From NCBI GenBank assembly GCA_944326035.1, contig CALVCS010000009.1:62001-126000 (forward strand): 64,000 nucleotides of DNA. Reading direction: 5' to 3'. A program made the position numbers and the translations under genes. This stretch comes from an uncultured Alistipes sp. Its GTDB lineage: Bacteria > Bacteroidota > Bacteroidia > Bacteroidales > Rikenellaceae. The first letter of the stretch is position 1. The number at the start of each line of letters is the position of its first letter. Under the pieces are notes generated by a model. That model did no database searches and was not told the DNA's origin. It was given only the letters and a program-made list of their open reading frames with translations. Shown here piece after piece: positions 52,693 through 61,056 of this stretch.

Positions 52693-54185
52693 GAATTTGC
52701 TTGTTGAATTTGTTGGAAAATGCGAGTGGAACCGAGAATTTCGCCACAGGTAATCAGGGTACCCACCAAGACGCCCAGAATACCGTGCGAGTTGATGTTT
52801 TGACCCGTCAGCAGGAGGTTTGGAATGCGAGTCCGATGGGAGACCCGACTGCCGAGTCCGGCCTGAATGTCGTGTACGACGCCGTACATCGACCCCTCGT
52901 CGGTCCCGGTATAGTCGCGATAGGTCAGGGGGGTGGAGGTGTAATAGCGTTCGATGTGTTGGCGCAGTCCGGGAAAATCGCGTTCGACACAAGAGAGCAG
53001 CTGTTCCGCTTTTTGCTGTTTGAACGCCTCGTACGTCTCTCCTCGATGGCCGACGGTCGTATGGAACCACGGCTCCAGGTCGTGGATCGACAGATAGGAG
53101 ATCACGATGCCGTCTTGGGCGTAGCGGGGGTTCGGCTCGGAGCACATATGCATATAGAGATAGCCTTTGGGCCACTCCGCTTCCGTATAGTGTTCGCAAC
53201 CCCAGGGCGAATCTCCCTGGTAGCCGTAGAAGTTGTAATTTTGATAGGGAACACTCTCCTTTTTGAAGTGAAGGTAGAGCGAAAATCCGCCGATGGTATT
53301 TCGGAGCGTTTGGATGCGTCGGCGGAAAGCCGGGCGAATCAAGTCGGTGTCGAGCATGTCGAGGGTGCGTTTGGGGTGGACGCTCGAAATGACGATATCG
53401 GCCGGATATCGATTCCCGTCTGTGGTTTCGACCGCCTGCGCTCGGGTAGAGTCGCAGAGAATCTTCGAGACTTTCTGGCGGGTGAAAATTTGGCCGCCAT
53501 AACGGGAGAGGGTTTGAGCCAAAGCTTCGCTGAGGCGATCGCTGCCTCCCACAATTCGGAAGGCACTCTGATTGTAAAAGTCGGTAATGAAGGCATGGGT
53601 AGCAAAGGGGGTCCGATCGCGTTCAGCCGCATAGATCGGCAGGTTGCCCACCAACACATCGCGTAACAGCGGATCGCGAATCAATCCTTCCAGTACCTCG
53701 TTGATGCTTCTTTGTTGGTATTCGGTGTTGATAGCCAGGTCGGTACCTCCCTCTTGGAGGGCGTGGAGGGTCGAGGCATGAGCGATACGTTCGACCAGAT
53801 CGAAATAGGCGTTGAGCTGAGACCGTTCATGCGGAAAACGTTGGGCAAGCGTCTCGATAAAGGCTTCGCGGCTTTGGGCGAAACGGAAGCGTTCTCCTCG
53901 CAACGATATGATATCATAACCGGAGGGATCCAACCGATTCAACGTCAGGGAGTCTCGTACCTCCAGATAACGTAATAATCGATCAAGGACCTGTCCCGGA
54001 TCGCAGCTTCCGATAAAGTGCATACCGGTTTCGAATTTGGCCTCTCCCCGCCGGAAACATTGCAGACAGCCACCGATTTGTCGCTCTTGTTCGAGCACGG
54101 TGACTTGATAGCCGTTTTTGGCCAGTATGATCCCGCAGGACAATCCTCCGAGACCGCTACCTATAATGACACACTGCTTTTTCAT
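52689..54185 (-). CDS. phytoene desaturase/retinol saturase-like FAD oxidoreductase (copy 1)
   Basis: 498 residues. The motifs are VIIGSGLGGLSCGIILAKNG (residues 6-25), VTVLEQERQIGGCLQCFRRG, and at the end NLLLTGQNINSHGILGV. It shares the order of motifs, about the same length and many aligned blocks with the following gene (for instance FETGMHFIG against FETGMHMLG; YRDYTGTDEGSMYG against IRDYYGVKEGSMYG), so both arose by duplication. Start and stop codons overlap those of both neighbours (ATGA), which shows strict co-translation in the cluster. Confidence 0.85.
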   Translation of the reverse strand: MKKQCVIIGSGLGGLSCGIILAKNGYQVTVLEQERQIGGCLQCFRRGEAKFETGMHFIGSCDPGQVLDRLLRYLEVRDSLTLNRLDPSGYDIISLRGERFRFAQSREAFIETLAQRFPHERSQLNAYFDLVERIAHASTLHALQEGGTDLAINTEYQQRSINEVLEGLIRDPLLRDVLVGNLPIYAAERDRTPFATHAFITDFYNQSAFRIVGGSDRLSEALAQTLSRYGGQIFTRQKVSKILCDSTRAQAVETTDGNRYPADIVISSVHPKRTLDMLDTDLIRPAFRRRIQTLRNTIGGFSLYLHFKKESVPYQNYNFYGYQGDSPWGCEHYTEAEWPKGYLYMHMCSEPNPRYAQDGIVISYLSIHDLEPWFHTTVGHRGETYEAFKQQKAEQLLSCVERDFPGLRQHIERYYTSTPLTYRDYTGTDEGSMYGVVHDIQAGLGSRVSHRTRIPNLLLTGQNINSHGILGVLVGTLITCGEILGSTRIFQQIQQANS

Positions 54186-55351
54186 ACGATGGAGCGGTTT
54201 GAACGGTTAGGTTGGGGAAGGCGTATCGGTGTGCCATCCTCCTTGAGGCGGTAGTGAATGTCCGGGAGCGGAATTCCATGGTCGTCGGCCGACAGGTGCA
54301 GGTTCGTGGGTAGGGTGAGAGCCCGGCGGGCGATCGCCAGACGTTTCGGATCGGGTTCCAGGGCATACACCTCGGTTTGAGGGTGGACCAGGGCATAGAG
54401 CAGGGCGAATTCCCCCGTGGAGCTGTGATCGATGCGTATGCAGGGCACGACCGGGGCCTGGTCGATGACAGTCCGGAAATTACCCTGCTTCTGCAGCGTT
54501 CGACGGCAGGCCCGGCCGATTTTCCGGCCTTGCGCACGATATTTCTGATAGACATACCAGGCGTAATAGTCTGCACCTTCGCGTTCGGCGCAGATCTCGG
54601 CGTAATGGCTGATATAGTATTTTCGGAGGTTGGAGGTGCGGGTTTTGAAATCGACTCCGTAGCGCGGATCGTGACAGGGAATGCGGGTTCCGATTTCGGT
54701 GTAGAGGGCTCCTTCGCGGAGCATGAAGTCGTTTTTCGGCAAAACGTGTCCGATGCCGTGCAGAAACACCGGAAGCAGGTCGAGTTGCAGCTTTTCGGCC
54801 AGGTAGAATGCCCCGCGGTGAAAGCGTTGAATGCGACAGTCCGGAGAGCGGGTGCCTTCGGGGAAGACGACGATCGAGTAGCCGCGTCGAACTAGATCGG
54901 CCAGCCGTTCGAGGTTGGTTTCGAGGCCATCCGAAACGGTGTAGAATTCCGCATAACGGATCAATAAACCGTAGATTGGGTTTCGATGGACCCAGTCGTT
55001 GGTCAGGACGACCAGTTTGGGGGTCAGGCTCAGCAGACACATCAGGTCGAGATGGGATTGATGGTTGCTGAGGATCAGGGCCGGTTTTTCGAAGGTTTCG
55101 CCGGTAGAGTTAACACGGGTAAAGGTGGTTCCCGGTACCCGGTGGATCACGAAATCGGAAGCCCAGCAGATGAAGCGGTGCAGACGCAGTCGTTTCTTTT
55201 CGGTGGTTTGTCCGAGGTGGAAATAGAGGAAGGTCGCGGGCAGAATCCACAGGAACATATTGACGCACAGAAACAGCAGCGAATAGAGCGAGTAGACGAT
55301 TCGCTTGACCGTGATGGGTACGGCGTCAGGGGTATGTATAGCGGCACTCAT
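54182..55351 (-). CDS. PlsC-type acyltransferase with methyltransferase-like C-terminal domain
   Basis: 389 residues from the ATG at 55351, which overlaps the stop of the glycosyltransferase gene (ATGA). A membrane segment (SLYSLLFLCVNMFLWILPAT) is followed by the acyltransferase motifs ILSNHQSHLDLMCLL (His97, Asp102) and VVFPEGTRSPDCRI near 175. Residues about 275-375 match the C-terminal domain of the MMPL fusion protein at the end of the cluster: STGEFALLYALVHPQTEVYA against GQGEIGLLFALVHRDSEVYA. The domain looks like a degenerate SAM methyltransferase. It probably acylates a sugar or lipid carrier with the polyene. Confidence 0.82.
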   Translation of the reverse strand: MSAAIHTPDAVPITVKRIVYSLYSLLFLCVNMFLWILPATFLYFHLGQTTEKKRLRLHRFICWASDFVIHRVPGTTFTRVNSTGETFEKPALILSNHQSHLDLMCLLSLTPKLVVLTNDWVHRNPIYGLLIRYAEFYTVSDGLETNLERLADLVRRGYSIVVFPEGTRSPDCRIQRFHRGAFYLAEKLQLDLLPVFLHGIGHVLPKNDFMLREGALYTEIGTRIPCHDPRYGVDFKTRTSNLRKYYISHYAEICAEREGADYYAWYVYQKYRAQGRKIGRACRRTLQKQGNFRTVIDQAPVVPCIRIDHSSTGEFALLYALVHPQTEVYALEPDPKRLAIARRALTLPTNLHLSADDHGIPLPDIHYRLKEDGTPIRLPQPNRSNRSIV

Positions 55352-56106
55352 TGTGGGCGGGATCTGAAAAGTTTGCGGGGCCAGCCATACAGGAGGGCCA
55401 GCAGACACAGCAGCGTATTGAGCATCGAAATGCGCAGGAAGTCTCGCACCGGGCGGAAATGGCTGACGCGATCTTCCGGATAGTGGACGCGGACGGTAAC
55501 CGGGCATAGCTCGACACCGGCCCAGGCCGAGGCGACCAGCAGTTCCAGTTCAGCTTCGTATCGGGCGGTCATCCAACGTTCGCCTCGGAGCTTCAGAAGC
55601 GGATAGATGCGCAATCCGGTTTGGGTATCGGGCAGGGTTTGGCCGGTTTGCAACCAGAACCAGAAGTTGGAAAAGCGGTTGGCCCAACGGTTGCCCTGCG
55701 GCATGTGGGGATGGAGCATCGGACGACTGCCGACGATCAGCGCCGAGGGTTTCTGTTCGGCCGCGGTGCGTAGCAGCGGAATGTCTTCCGGGAAATGCTG
55801 CCCGTCGGCATCGATCGTCAGGGCATGGGTAAATCCTTGGGCCCGGGCTTGGCGGAATCCGACGCGCAGGGCATATCCTTTGCCTCGATTCCGGGCATAG
55901 CCGATCGTCGTCACAGGCATCGGGGCCTGAGCCAACCGGGCCGCCGTTTCATCGGTCGAACCGTCATTGACCACGATCAGGTCGGGAATCTGACGATAGG
56001 TCCGTTCGAGGACAGAGAGGATTGTCCCGGCGTTGTTGTACGTCGGAATGACGGCACAGAGGCGTACCGTCGGGGAATGTTTATCGGGCATCGTCGGTAT
56101 CGGCAT
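55348..56106 (-). CDS. family 2 glycosyltransferase
   Basis: 252 residues, GT-A fold: CAVIPTYNNAGTILSVLERT (residues about 17-36), VVNDGSTDETAARL, and LTIDADGQHFPEDIPLL with the metal-binding DADG near 98. Two hydrophobic residues groups at the C-terminus (ISMLNTLLCLLALLYGWP) suggest attachment to the inner membrane. It should add a sugar to the lipid carrier or to the polyene. A second start (56091) is possible; both overlap the end of the dehydratase gene. In flexirubin and aryl polyene clusters a GT2 gene of this type is regular. Confidence 0.85.
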   Translation of the reverse strand: MPIPTMPDKHSPTVRLCAVIPTYNNAGTILSVLERTYRQIPDLIVVNDGSTDETAARLAQAPMPVTTIGYARNRGKGYALRVGFRQARAQGFTHALTIDADGQHFPEDIPLLRTAAEQKPSALIVGSRPMLHPHMPQGNRWANRFSNFWFWLQTGQTLPDTQTGLRIYPLLKLRGERWMTARYEAELELLVASAWAGVELCPVTVRVHYPEDRVSHFRPVRDFLRISMLNTLLCLLALLYGWPRKLFRSRPQ

Positions 56107-56464
56107 AGATCATCGAAAGCTGAGCGAACCGGTGGTCGTCGTGTTGTACGACCGCTTTGAGGTGATAGTGTGTCTCGGTTTGTTCGATCGAACGGAAGAG
56201 TACCTCTACCTGGGTCTGTTCGGTCGGCGAAAGAACCTGGAGAAACTTGACGTTGACGATCTGTTTCAACGCCAGGGTACGAGCGAGTCGTCTTTCGAGC
56301 AGCTCGGAAACCAGCAGAATGAGGCAAACCCCCGGAGTGATGGGGTTGCCTGGGAAATGGGCCCGATAGATCTCATGTTGGGGGTTGATGCGCAGGAGAT
56401 AACGGCTGCTTCCCGGCTCTTCGGTCTCTTCCTCGAGGAAGAAAAGCTGACTCAGTAGTTTCAT
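56081..56464 (-). CDS. 3-hydroxyacyl-ACP dehydratase (FabZ/hotdog type)
   Basis: 127 residues of the hotdog fold. YRAHFPGNPITPGVCLI has the catalytic His36 with the FabZ/FabA pattern HFPGxPxxPG. It should dehydrate the 3-hydroxyacyl-ACP made in each round and so create the double bonds of the polyene. It overlaps the start of the glycosyltransferase gene. A second, more divergent hotdog gene is at 62648-63082 in the same cluster. Confidence 0.85.
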   Translation of the reverse strand: MKLLSQLFFLEEETEEPGSSRYLLRINPQHEIYRAHFPGNPITPGVCLILLVSELLERRLARTLALKQIVNVKFLQVLSPTEQTQVEVLFRSIEQTETHYHLKAVVQHDDHRFAQLSMIYADTDDAR

Positions 56465-56476
56465 GTTCGGTCTATA

Positions 56477-56953
56477 TTACATCGTTAGACGAGCGAATCG
56501 GTAAGATATATCGTGTCGTTCGTTATGGAGGATCCAGGTCTTGGCGTCGGGATGTTCGATACGTCGGCCTCGGCGGGTCCCGTTAAAGGGTTGATCGTCA
56601 TAGGTCAACAGAAGACTTAGGTCGCGTCGCAACGTGCGACGGATGTACCAACGGTCCAGTTGTTCGCGTATGTTCGAAAGTTCGATCCGATCCTTCCGCG
56701 GATCGTATCGAAAATCGAAAGCCCGGATCCCGAATTCATTCAACCAGGAACCGACGACCTTTTCTCCCAGTCGTTTCATCAGGCAGATCCCAGACAGTTG
56801 GGCCTCCTGAAACCGTAAGGTGACGGCATATTCTCTCCGTTCTCCTTCGGACCTGGGCTGCAGGGAGCTTGGGGTCGCCGAGGAGTCTTCAGGATGAGCG
56901 GACACCCATCCGGCCATGAGCCATAGACTAAGGAACACTAAAAAGCGTTTCAT
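56477..56953 (-). CDS. secreted LolB-like protein of the pigment cluster
   Basis: 158 residues, signal peptide (residues 1-19, cleavage near VSAH). The mature part reads as alternating strands (YAVTLRFQEAQLSGICLMKR, VVGSWLNEFGIRAFDFRYDP), which is the LolB/DUF3261 pattern found beside LolA-like genes in aryl polyene and flexirubin clusters. There is no lipobox Cys, unlike classical LolB. It overlaps the end of the LolA-like gene by 26 bases. It may help to insert the polyene lipid into the outer membrane. The assignment is by pattern and neighbour. Confidence 0.55.
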   Translation of the reverse strand: MKRFLVFLSLWLMAGWVSAHPEDSSATPSSLQPRSEGERREYAVTLRFQEAQLSGICLMKRLGEKVVGSWLNEFGIRAFDFRYDPRKDRIELSNIREQLDRWYIRRTLRRDLSLLLTYDDQPFNGTRRGRRIEHPDAKTWILHNERHDISYRFARLTM

Positions 56954-57575
56954 CGAGCGGTGCGTCGGTTCGTATGTTTTTCAGGTCGATGATGGTTTTG
57001 TCGTTGTTTTTTTCGATCATTTCAACCCGGATGACCAACTGGCGTTTGGGGTCGAAATGCAGACGAAGCTGCGAAAAGAAGGAGGATATTTCGCGTCGGA
57101 TCGGCGTCATTTCGGCGATCCAGGTTCCGTTTTCGACCCGTATGCGGGTACGGAAATCGGTTGTGGCGGTCAGACAGCGCCCCGTCAGACTGTTCATCAT
57201 ATTTCGGGCGATCTCCTGAAACATGCGGTTGTCGGAGGTGTTGACGACATGAGTTTGGTCGGGGGAGCGCATCACCACCCGGTCACCGTTGAGGATAAAG
57301 GTATAGCGGTAGGGAGACGTATACTCCCAATGGAGCTTTCCACCTTCCTGCTGATAGTACATGACGCCGTGCGAAACCATCTGATCACGCAACAGGGAGA
57401 GCTCTTTGGTTTGGGTAAATTCACATTGCAAGGTTTTGATCGCAGCGGCTTTTCGGTCGATGGCGGCCAGAATCTCTTGGTCGGAAGCGTCGGCCGTCCG
57501 GTTCTGAGCTTGAACCGTTTGCAGGCCGAAGTTTCCAAACAGCCACACGAGAAGCAAATAGGGAATCCAGTGCAT
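56928..57575 (-). CDS. LolA-like periplasmic carrier
   Basis: 215 residues with a signal peptide (cleavage near VQAQ, residue 24). IKTLQCEFTQTKELSLLRDQ and YYQQEGGKLHWEYTSPYRYT are the LolA signature; the C-terminal half SQLRLHFDPKRQLVIRVEMI keeps the barrel pattern. In this cluster it should carry the polyene lipid through the periplasm, not ordinary lipoproteins. It lies between the small membrane transporter gene and the LolB-like gene, the expected order for an export chain. Confidence 0.85.
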   Translation of the reverse strand: MHWIPYLLLVWLFGNFGLQTVQAQNRTADASDQEILAAIDRKAAAIKTLQCEFTQTKELSLLRDQMVSHGVMYYQQEGGKLHWEYTSPYRYTFILNGDRVVMRSPDQTHVVNTSDNRMFQEIARNMMNSLTGRCLTATTDFRTRIRVENGTWIAEMTPIRREISSFFSQLRLHFDPKRQLVIRVEMIEKNNDKTIIDLKNIRTDAPLDETLFSVP

Positions 57576-57582
57576 AGTCGAA

Positions 57583-57936
57583 TCATTTAGCGATGAAGAT
57601 ACATCCGGCGATAATCAGGACGATTCCGATCCAGCGGGTCAGCGGAATCTGTTCGTGAAAGAAGATCATGGCGGCCAGCATGCCCATCACGTAAGCGAGG
57701 CTCAACATCGGGTAGACCGTGCTGAAGGGGAATCGTTTCAGCATGTAGAGCCAGCAGGCAGCTGTTGCCAGGAAGCAGAGTCCGCTGCCGATCATGTATA
57801 AGTTGGCGAAAAAGCGGTAGAACCATTGCCAACTCCACGAAAAGTCTCCGGCCCGGTTCAGGGCTATTTTCTGGAGCAGTTGACATGCCACCAGCAGGGC
57901 GGATTGCAGAATGGCCAACGGAATCAATGTCCACAT
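57583..57936 (-). CDS. small EamA/SMR-like membrane transporter
   Basis: 117 residues from the ATG at 57936, which overlaps the end of the ketosynthase-like gene by 13 bases; the longer frame upstream lies inside that gene. Four hydrophobic segments (IPLAILQSALLVACQLLQK, LYMIGSGLCFLATAACWLYM, VYPMLSLAYVMGMLAAMIFF, WIGIVLIIAGCIFI) give the layout of SMR/ArnE-ArnF half-transporters in the DMT superfamily. It may flip the lipid-linked sugar or polyene across the inner membrane. It starts the export block with the LolA-like gene. Confidence 0.72.
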   Translation of the reverse strand: MWTLIPLAILQSALLVACQLLQKIALNRAGDFSWSWQWFYRFFANLYMIGSGLCFLATAACWLYMLKRFPFSTVYPMLSLAYVMGMLAAMIFFHEQIPLTRWIGIVLIIAGCIFIAK

Positions 57937-58961
57937 AACGCACGCAGAATGATCAGTGAATACTCTTTGTCTTCGCTCTGGTTGAGCAGCAGCAGGGTCT
58001 GGGGAGGTTCGCTCCGTGGGGGGGTAGGGCCGTAATACATGCCATCCGGAATAAACCCTTGATCCAGACAGTGTGCGGCGGCATAGACCGCGTAGGCCGA
58101 TGCCGTATAACTGAGGCCGAACCATTGTTTATAGCGCAGGGTCGGCACTTCGGGAAACCATTGTTGGATAAAACGGTGATACGGGGCGTCCTGGGCTTCT
58201 CGACCGGAAACCCCGGTCATGACGGCCGACAGCGATTCCGGGGTTAGTTGCGCTTCATCCAGAAGGCTATGGAGCGTCTCTTGTAGGGCTTGTTCCGTCG
58301 GACGGTAGAGCATGCGCATCGATACCAGTTCGCATAACCCTTGCTGGGCTTCCATAGAGAGCAACAGGGCAACGGCGGTTTCGGATCCGGTCCCGGGCTG
58401 TGAACCTCCCATATACCCGATGCGTTCCAAAAGCGTAAAGTAAGAGGGGGTCAACTCATCGTATCCGCCGACCAGGGCCGTACGGATGTTCCCGATCCGG
58501 AACTGTGTCCAGGCGTCCAACAGAGCCTGATCGAACGAGACATCTTTGTGGGAATAGGTGATGTTGTAGCCGTGCGTATGGGAGCGCAGGGCCAACAACG
58601 AGGCGATGGTGTTGTGGGTCGACTGCATGAAGTGCGTCGGGCTCAGCAGGGACTCTCCGTCTCGGCACAAGGCTTCCAGAAAACGTTCGGTATTCTCCAT
58701 GCATCCGAGACCGGTTCCGACCAGGATGGCATCGGGATGTTCCACGCCGGTTTTCCGGAAGACGCTTTGGGCAGTCACCCAAGCCCGTTTGAGAATTTTG
58801 CCCAGTCGTCGACTTTCGGCTGGGGTCAGCCATTGCTTGAAATCCGGATCCACGGCCCGAGCGTACGGTACGTCGTAGCGGATCGGATCCTTCATCCACG
58901 CTTCGCTGAGCGGGGCTTGCAGGGAGATTTGGTCGGCGGCTTGGATGTAAACGGGTTTCAT
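57924..58961 (-). CDS. ketosynthase-like protein without catalytic Cys (chain length factor)
   Basis: 345 residues from the ATG at 58961, which overlaps the stop of the ketosynthase gene (ATGA); an ATG at 58973 is also in frame. It has the thiolase fold of a ketosynthase (ILVGTGLGCMENTERFLEAL; THNTIASLLALRSHTHGYNI), but the position of the catalytic Cys motif is occupied by YSHKDVSFDQALLDA and there is no HGTGT block. It is therefore a chain length factor-like partner that forms a heterodimer with the active ketosynthase encoded immediately upstream and sets the chain length. Confidence 0.8.
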   Translation of the reverse strand: MKPVYIQAADQISLQAPLSEAWMKDPIRYDVPYARAVDPDFKQWLTPAESRRLGKILKRAWVTAQSVFRKTGVEHPDAILVGTGLGCMENTERFLEALCRDGESLLSPTHFMQSTHNTIASLLALRSHTHGYNITYSHKDVSFDQALLDAWTQFRIGNIRTALVGGYDELTPSYFTLLERIGYMGGSQPGTGSETAVALLLSMEAQQGLCELVSMRMLYRPTEQALQETLHSLLDEAQLTPESLSAVMTGVSGREAQDAPYHRFIQQWFPEVPTLRYKQWFGLSYTASAYAVYAAAHCLDQGFIPDGMYYGPTPPRSEPPQTLLLLNQSEDKEYSLIILRALCGH

Positions 58962-60160
58962 GATTTCTGCCATTTTGAGAGCAGCAACGAAGAGTCGTTC
59001 CCTCCGAAGCCGAACGAGTTACACAAAACATGACGGATTTCCCGCTGAGGACGACTCTCCTGTACCGGGATAATGCCCTCTTCCATGGGTTCTTTCCAAT
59101 TGAGGTTGACCGGCAGAAATTGGTGTTGTAGAGCCAACAGACAGATCACCGTTTCGATCGCTCCCGAGGCACTGGTCGTATGCCCCGTAGCCGATTTGGT
59201 GGACGAAACAGGCGGAACCTGGTGATGGAAAAGTCTCAACATGGCCCTACTTTCGCTGCTGTCGTTGTTGGGGGTTCCGGTGCCGTGGGCGTTGATATAG
59301 TCTACGTCGGCCGGCGTGAGGCCGGCATCCTGCAGGGCGGCTTGCATGGCCAGAAAGGCTCCTTCACCCTCGGGAGAAGAGGCCGTTTGGTGAAAGGCAT
59401 CGCAGGTGTTGCCATACCCGTCGAGGGTGGCGAGGGGCTCAATTCCGCGGGCAAGAGCCGTTTCGGGGCGTTCCAGAACGAGGTAAGCAGCCCCTTCGCC
59501 TAAGTTTAGACCGGCCCGGGAGGCATCGAACGGACGGCAGGGCTGGGGATCGAGGATCATCAGCGAGTGGAAGCCGTTGAGATGGAAGCGGGTCAGACAT
59601 TCGCTGCCTCCGGCCACGACCCGGTCGGCCTGTCCGCTTCGGATCAGGTTGGCGCCGACGATAATGGCGTTGAGTGCCGACGAGCAGGCGGTTGAAGGGG
59701 TGGCCACGAAACCGAAGCGGCCGAAATGATCGGCGATCAATTCCGTGGAGCTGCCGCAGTCGTGCAGGGCGATATAGTCGTTGCGGGTGTCGTTGGACAG
59801 AAAGTCCGGATAGTACTGTTCGCTTTTGTCCATGCCTCCGACGGTAGTGCCCGAGAGAAAAGCCGTCTGTGGGAGCAGCCCGGGGTCGAGCCGTGCTTCC
59901 TGCAAGGCTTCCTGTAGGGCCCACATGCCCAGTAGAGCAGTTCGGATCATCGGGGTGCCGGCGGGGATACCCAAACGGGCTTGCAGCTCTTCGTTACTCA
60001 GAGGCACCTCGCCCACCGGAAATTCGGTGTGGGTGGTGGACAGATAGCGCACGGGACCGATACCCGATCGGCCATGGAGCAGGGCATCCAATACCTCGAG
60101 TTTATCTAAGCCGATCGCCGAAACGATGCCGGCTCCTGTGATCCATATCGGGTTTTTCAT
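58958..60160 (-). CDS. beta-ketoacyl-ACP synthase (FabF type)
   Basis: 400 residues, complete FabF-type enzyme. The catalytic triad is Cys159 (ATPSTACSSALNAI), His292 (NAHGTGTPNND) and His327 (TKSATGHTTSASGA). It extends the polyene with malonyl-ACP. It is followed by the Cys-less partner with an ATGA overlap, which suggests that the two make one heterodimer in equal amounts. It starts 9 bases after the ACP gene stop. Confidence 0.92.
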   Translation of the reverse strand: MKNPIWITGAGIVSAIGLDKLEVLDALLHGRSGIGPVRYLSTTHTEFPVGEVPLSNEELQARLGIPAGTPMIRTALLGMWALQEALQEARLDPGLLPQTAFLSGTTVGGMDKSEQYYPDFLSNDTRNDYIALHDCGSSTELIADHFGRFGFVATPSTACSSALNAIIVGANLIRSGQADRVVAGGSECLTRFHLNGFHSLMILDPQPCRPFDASRAGLNLGEGAAYLVLERPETALARGIEPLATLDGYGNTCDAFHQTASSPEGEGAFLAMQAALQDAGLTPADVDYINAHGTGTPNNDSSESRAMLRLFHHQVPPVSSTKSATGHTTSASGAIETVICLLALQHQFLPVNLNWKEPMEEGIIPVQESRPQREIRHVLCNSFGFGGNDSSLLLSKWQKS

Positions 60161-60169
60161 GCGGAATGA

Positions 60170-60427
60170 TTATTTGGTGCGGTGTTGAGCGATGTAGTCG
60201 GCCATGACCCGGATACTCTGAAAGATTTTACGACCTTCTGCCGCGTCTTTCAGTTTGATACCGTATTTTTTCTCCATCAGCACGATCAGTTCCAGGGCGT
60301 CGATCGAGTCGAGTCCGAGTCCCTCTCCAAAGAGAGGAGCGTCGTTGTCGATCTCTTCCGGGGTGACCTCTTCCAGGTTCAAGGCTTCGATAATTGCCTG
60401 TTTCAGTTCGACCATTAAAGCTTCCAT
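60170..60427 (-). CDS. acyl carrier protein
   Basis: 85 residues. The phosphopantetheine site is Ser41 in GLGLDSIDALELIVLM, with the usual four-helix layout (acidic, DNDAPLFGEG before the site). It carries the growing polyene. It lies between the half-ketosynthase and the ketosynthase genes, with 14 and 9 bases between them. A second start five residues inside is possible. Confidence 0.93.
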   Translation of the reverse strand: MEALMVELKQAIIEALNLEEVTPEEIDNDAPLFGEGLGLDSIDALELIVLMEKKYGIKLKDAAEGRKIFQSIRVMADYIAQHRTK

Positions 60428-60441
60428 GGGCGGTTATGGGT

Positions 60442-61056
60442 TTAAAAGTTGATTAAATCGTTGATTGTATCTTGATTCCAGATCGGTTTCCCGGTGTGAT
60501 CCTCGGGGCCGACCAGAAAAAGGGTCGTTTCATAGTGCGTTTCATCCACATACTCAACCCAACCGCAGAGAGCCGATCGGGTTTGGGGATCGAGGAAAGC
60601 CTCCTCGACGATGGCGATCATTTCTGCGGGGTCTTTGCGGTTGAGCAGATAGCATGAGGTTTCGCCGAAATAGTGATTTCGGATGGCGATCTCACCGGTC
60701 ACGATATTGGCCAGCGTATAGACGAAGACCGATGGACTGGGGAAGTAGTCGTTCGGGTCGGCGATGGTTTGTTGGTAATGGCTGTCGCTGGCGAACGAGC
60801 CGCTGTGACTGAACAGAATGACGGCCCGATCCTCCCGAGGCGAGAAGCGATCCGGGGTGTTTTGCAGCAGCAGTTCCGAGGCGATGAATCCTAACCGGCA
60901 CAGCGGATCCATTTTGAAAAATTTGGGATAATCGCCGACATATTGGTGGTAGAGTCGTTTCAGCAACCCTTCGTTCGAGTCCGTTACCGGAACCGAATGG
61001 CCTTCGAGGCAGGCCCCTGTGGGGGCGATATGTATCCAGGACTGAAGAGTCAGCAT
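60442..61056 (-). CDS. half-ketosynthase-like protein
   Basis: 204 residues, about half a ketosynthase. It has the pattern of a thiolase-fold N-terminal half (AVILFSHSGSFASDSHYQQT, FPSPSVFVYTLANIVTGEIA, then IRNHYFGETSCYLL), but no active-site Cys and no HGTGT or GHT block. Proteins of this kind are found in flexirubin/aryl polyene clusters of Bacteroidota next to the ACP gene; the role is not known. Its ATG overlaps the end of the upstream ketosynthase gene by 7 bases and is preceded by a near-perfect Shine-Dalgarno sequence (61059-61068). No sign of a frameshift: its N-terminus reads through a plausible first strand (LTLQSWIHIAPTG). Confidence 0.7.
   Translation of the reverse strand: MLTLQSWIHIAPTGACLEGHSVPVTDSNEGLLKRLYHQYVGDYPKFFKMDPLCRLGFIASELLLQNTPDRFSPREDRAVILFSHSGSFASDSHYQQTIADPNDYFPSPSVFVYTLANIVTGEIAIRNHYFGETSCYLLNRKDPAEMIAIVEEAFLDPQTRSALCGWVEYVDETHYETTLFLVGPEDHTGKPIWNQDTINDLINF

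Noticed and set aside
60442..61056. Half-ketosynthase considered as a frameshifted piece of the ketosynthase at 61050-62228
   Set aside because: The ketosynthase is complete with Cys, both His and a normal C-terminus, and the small gene has its own strong ribosome binding site.
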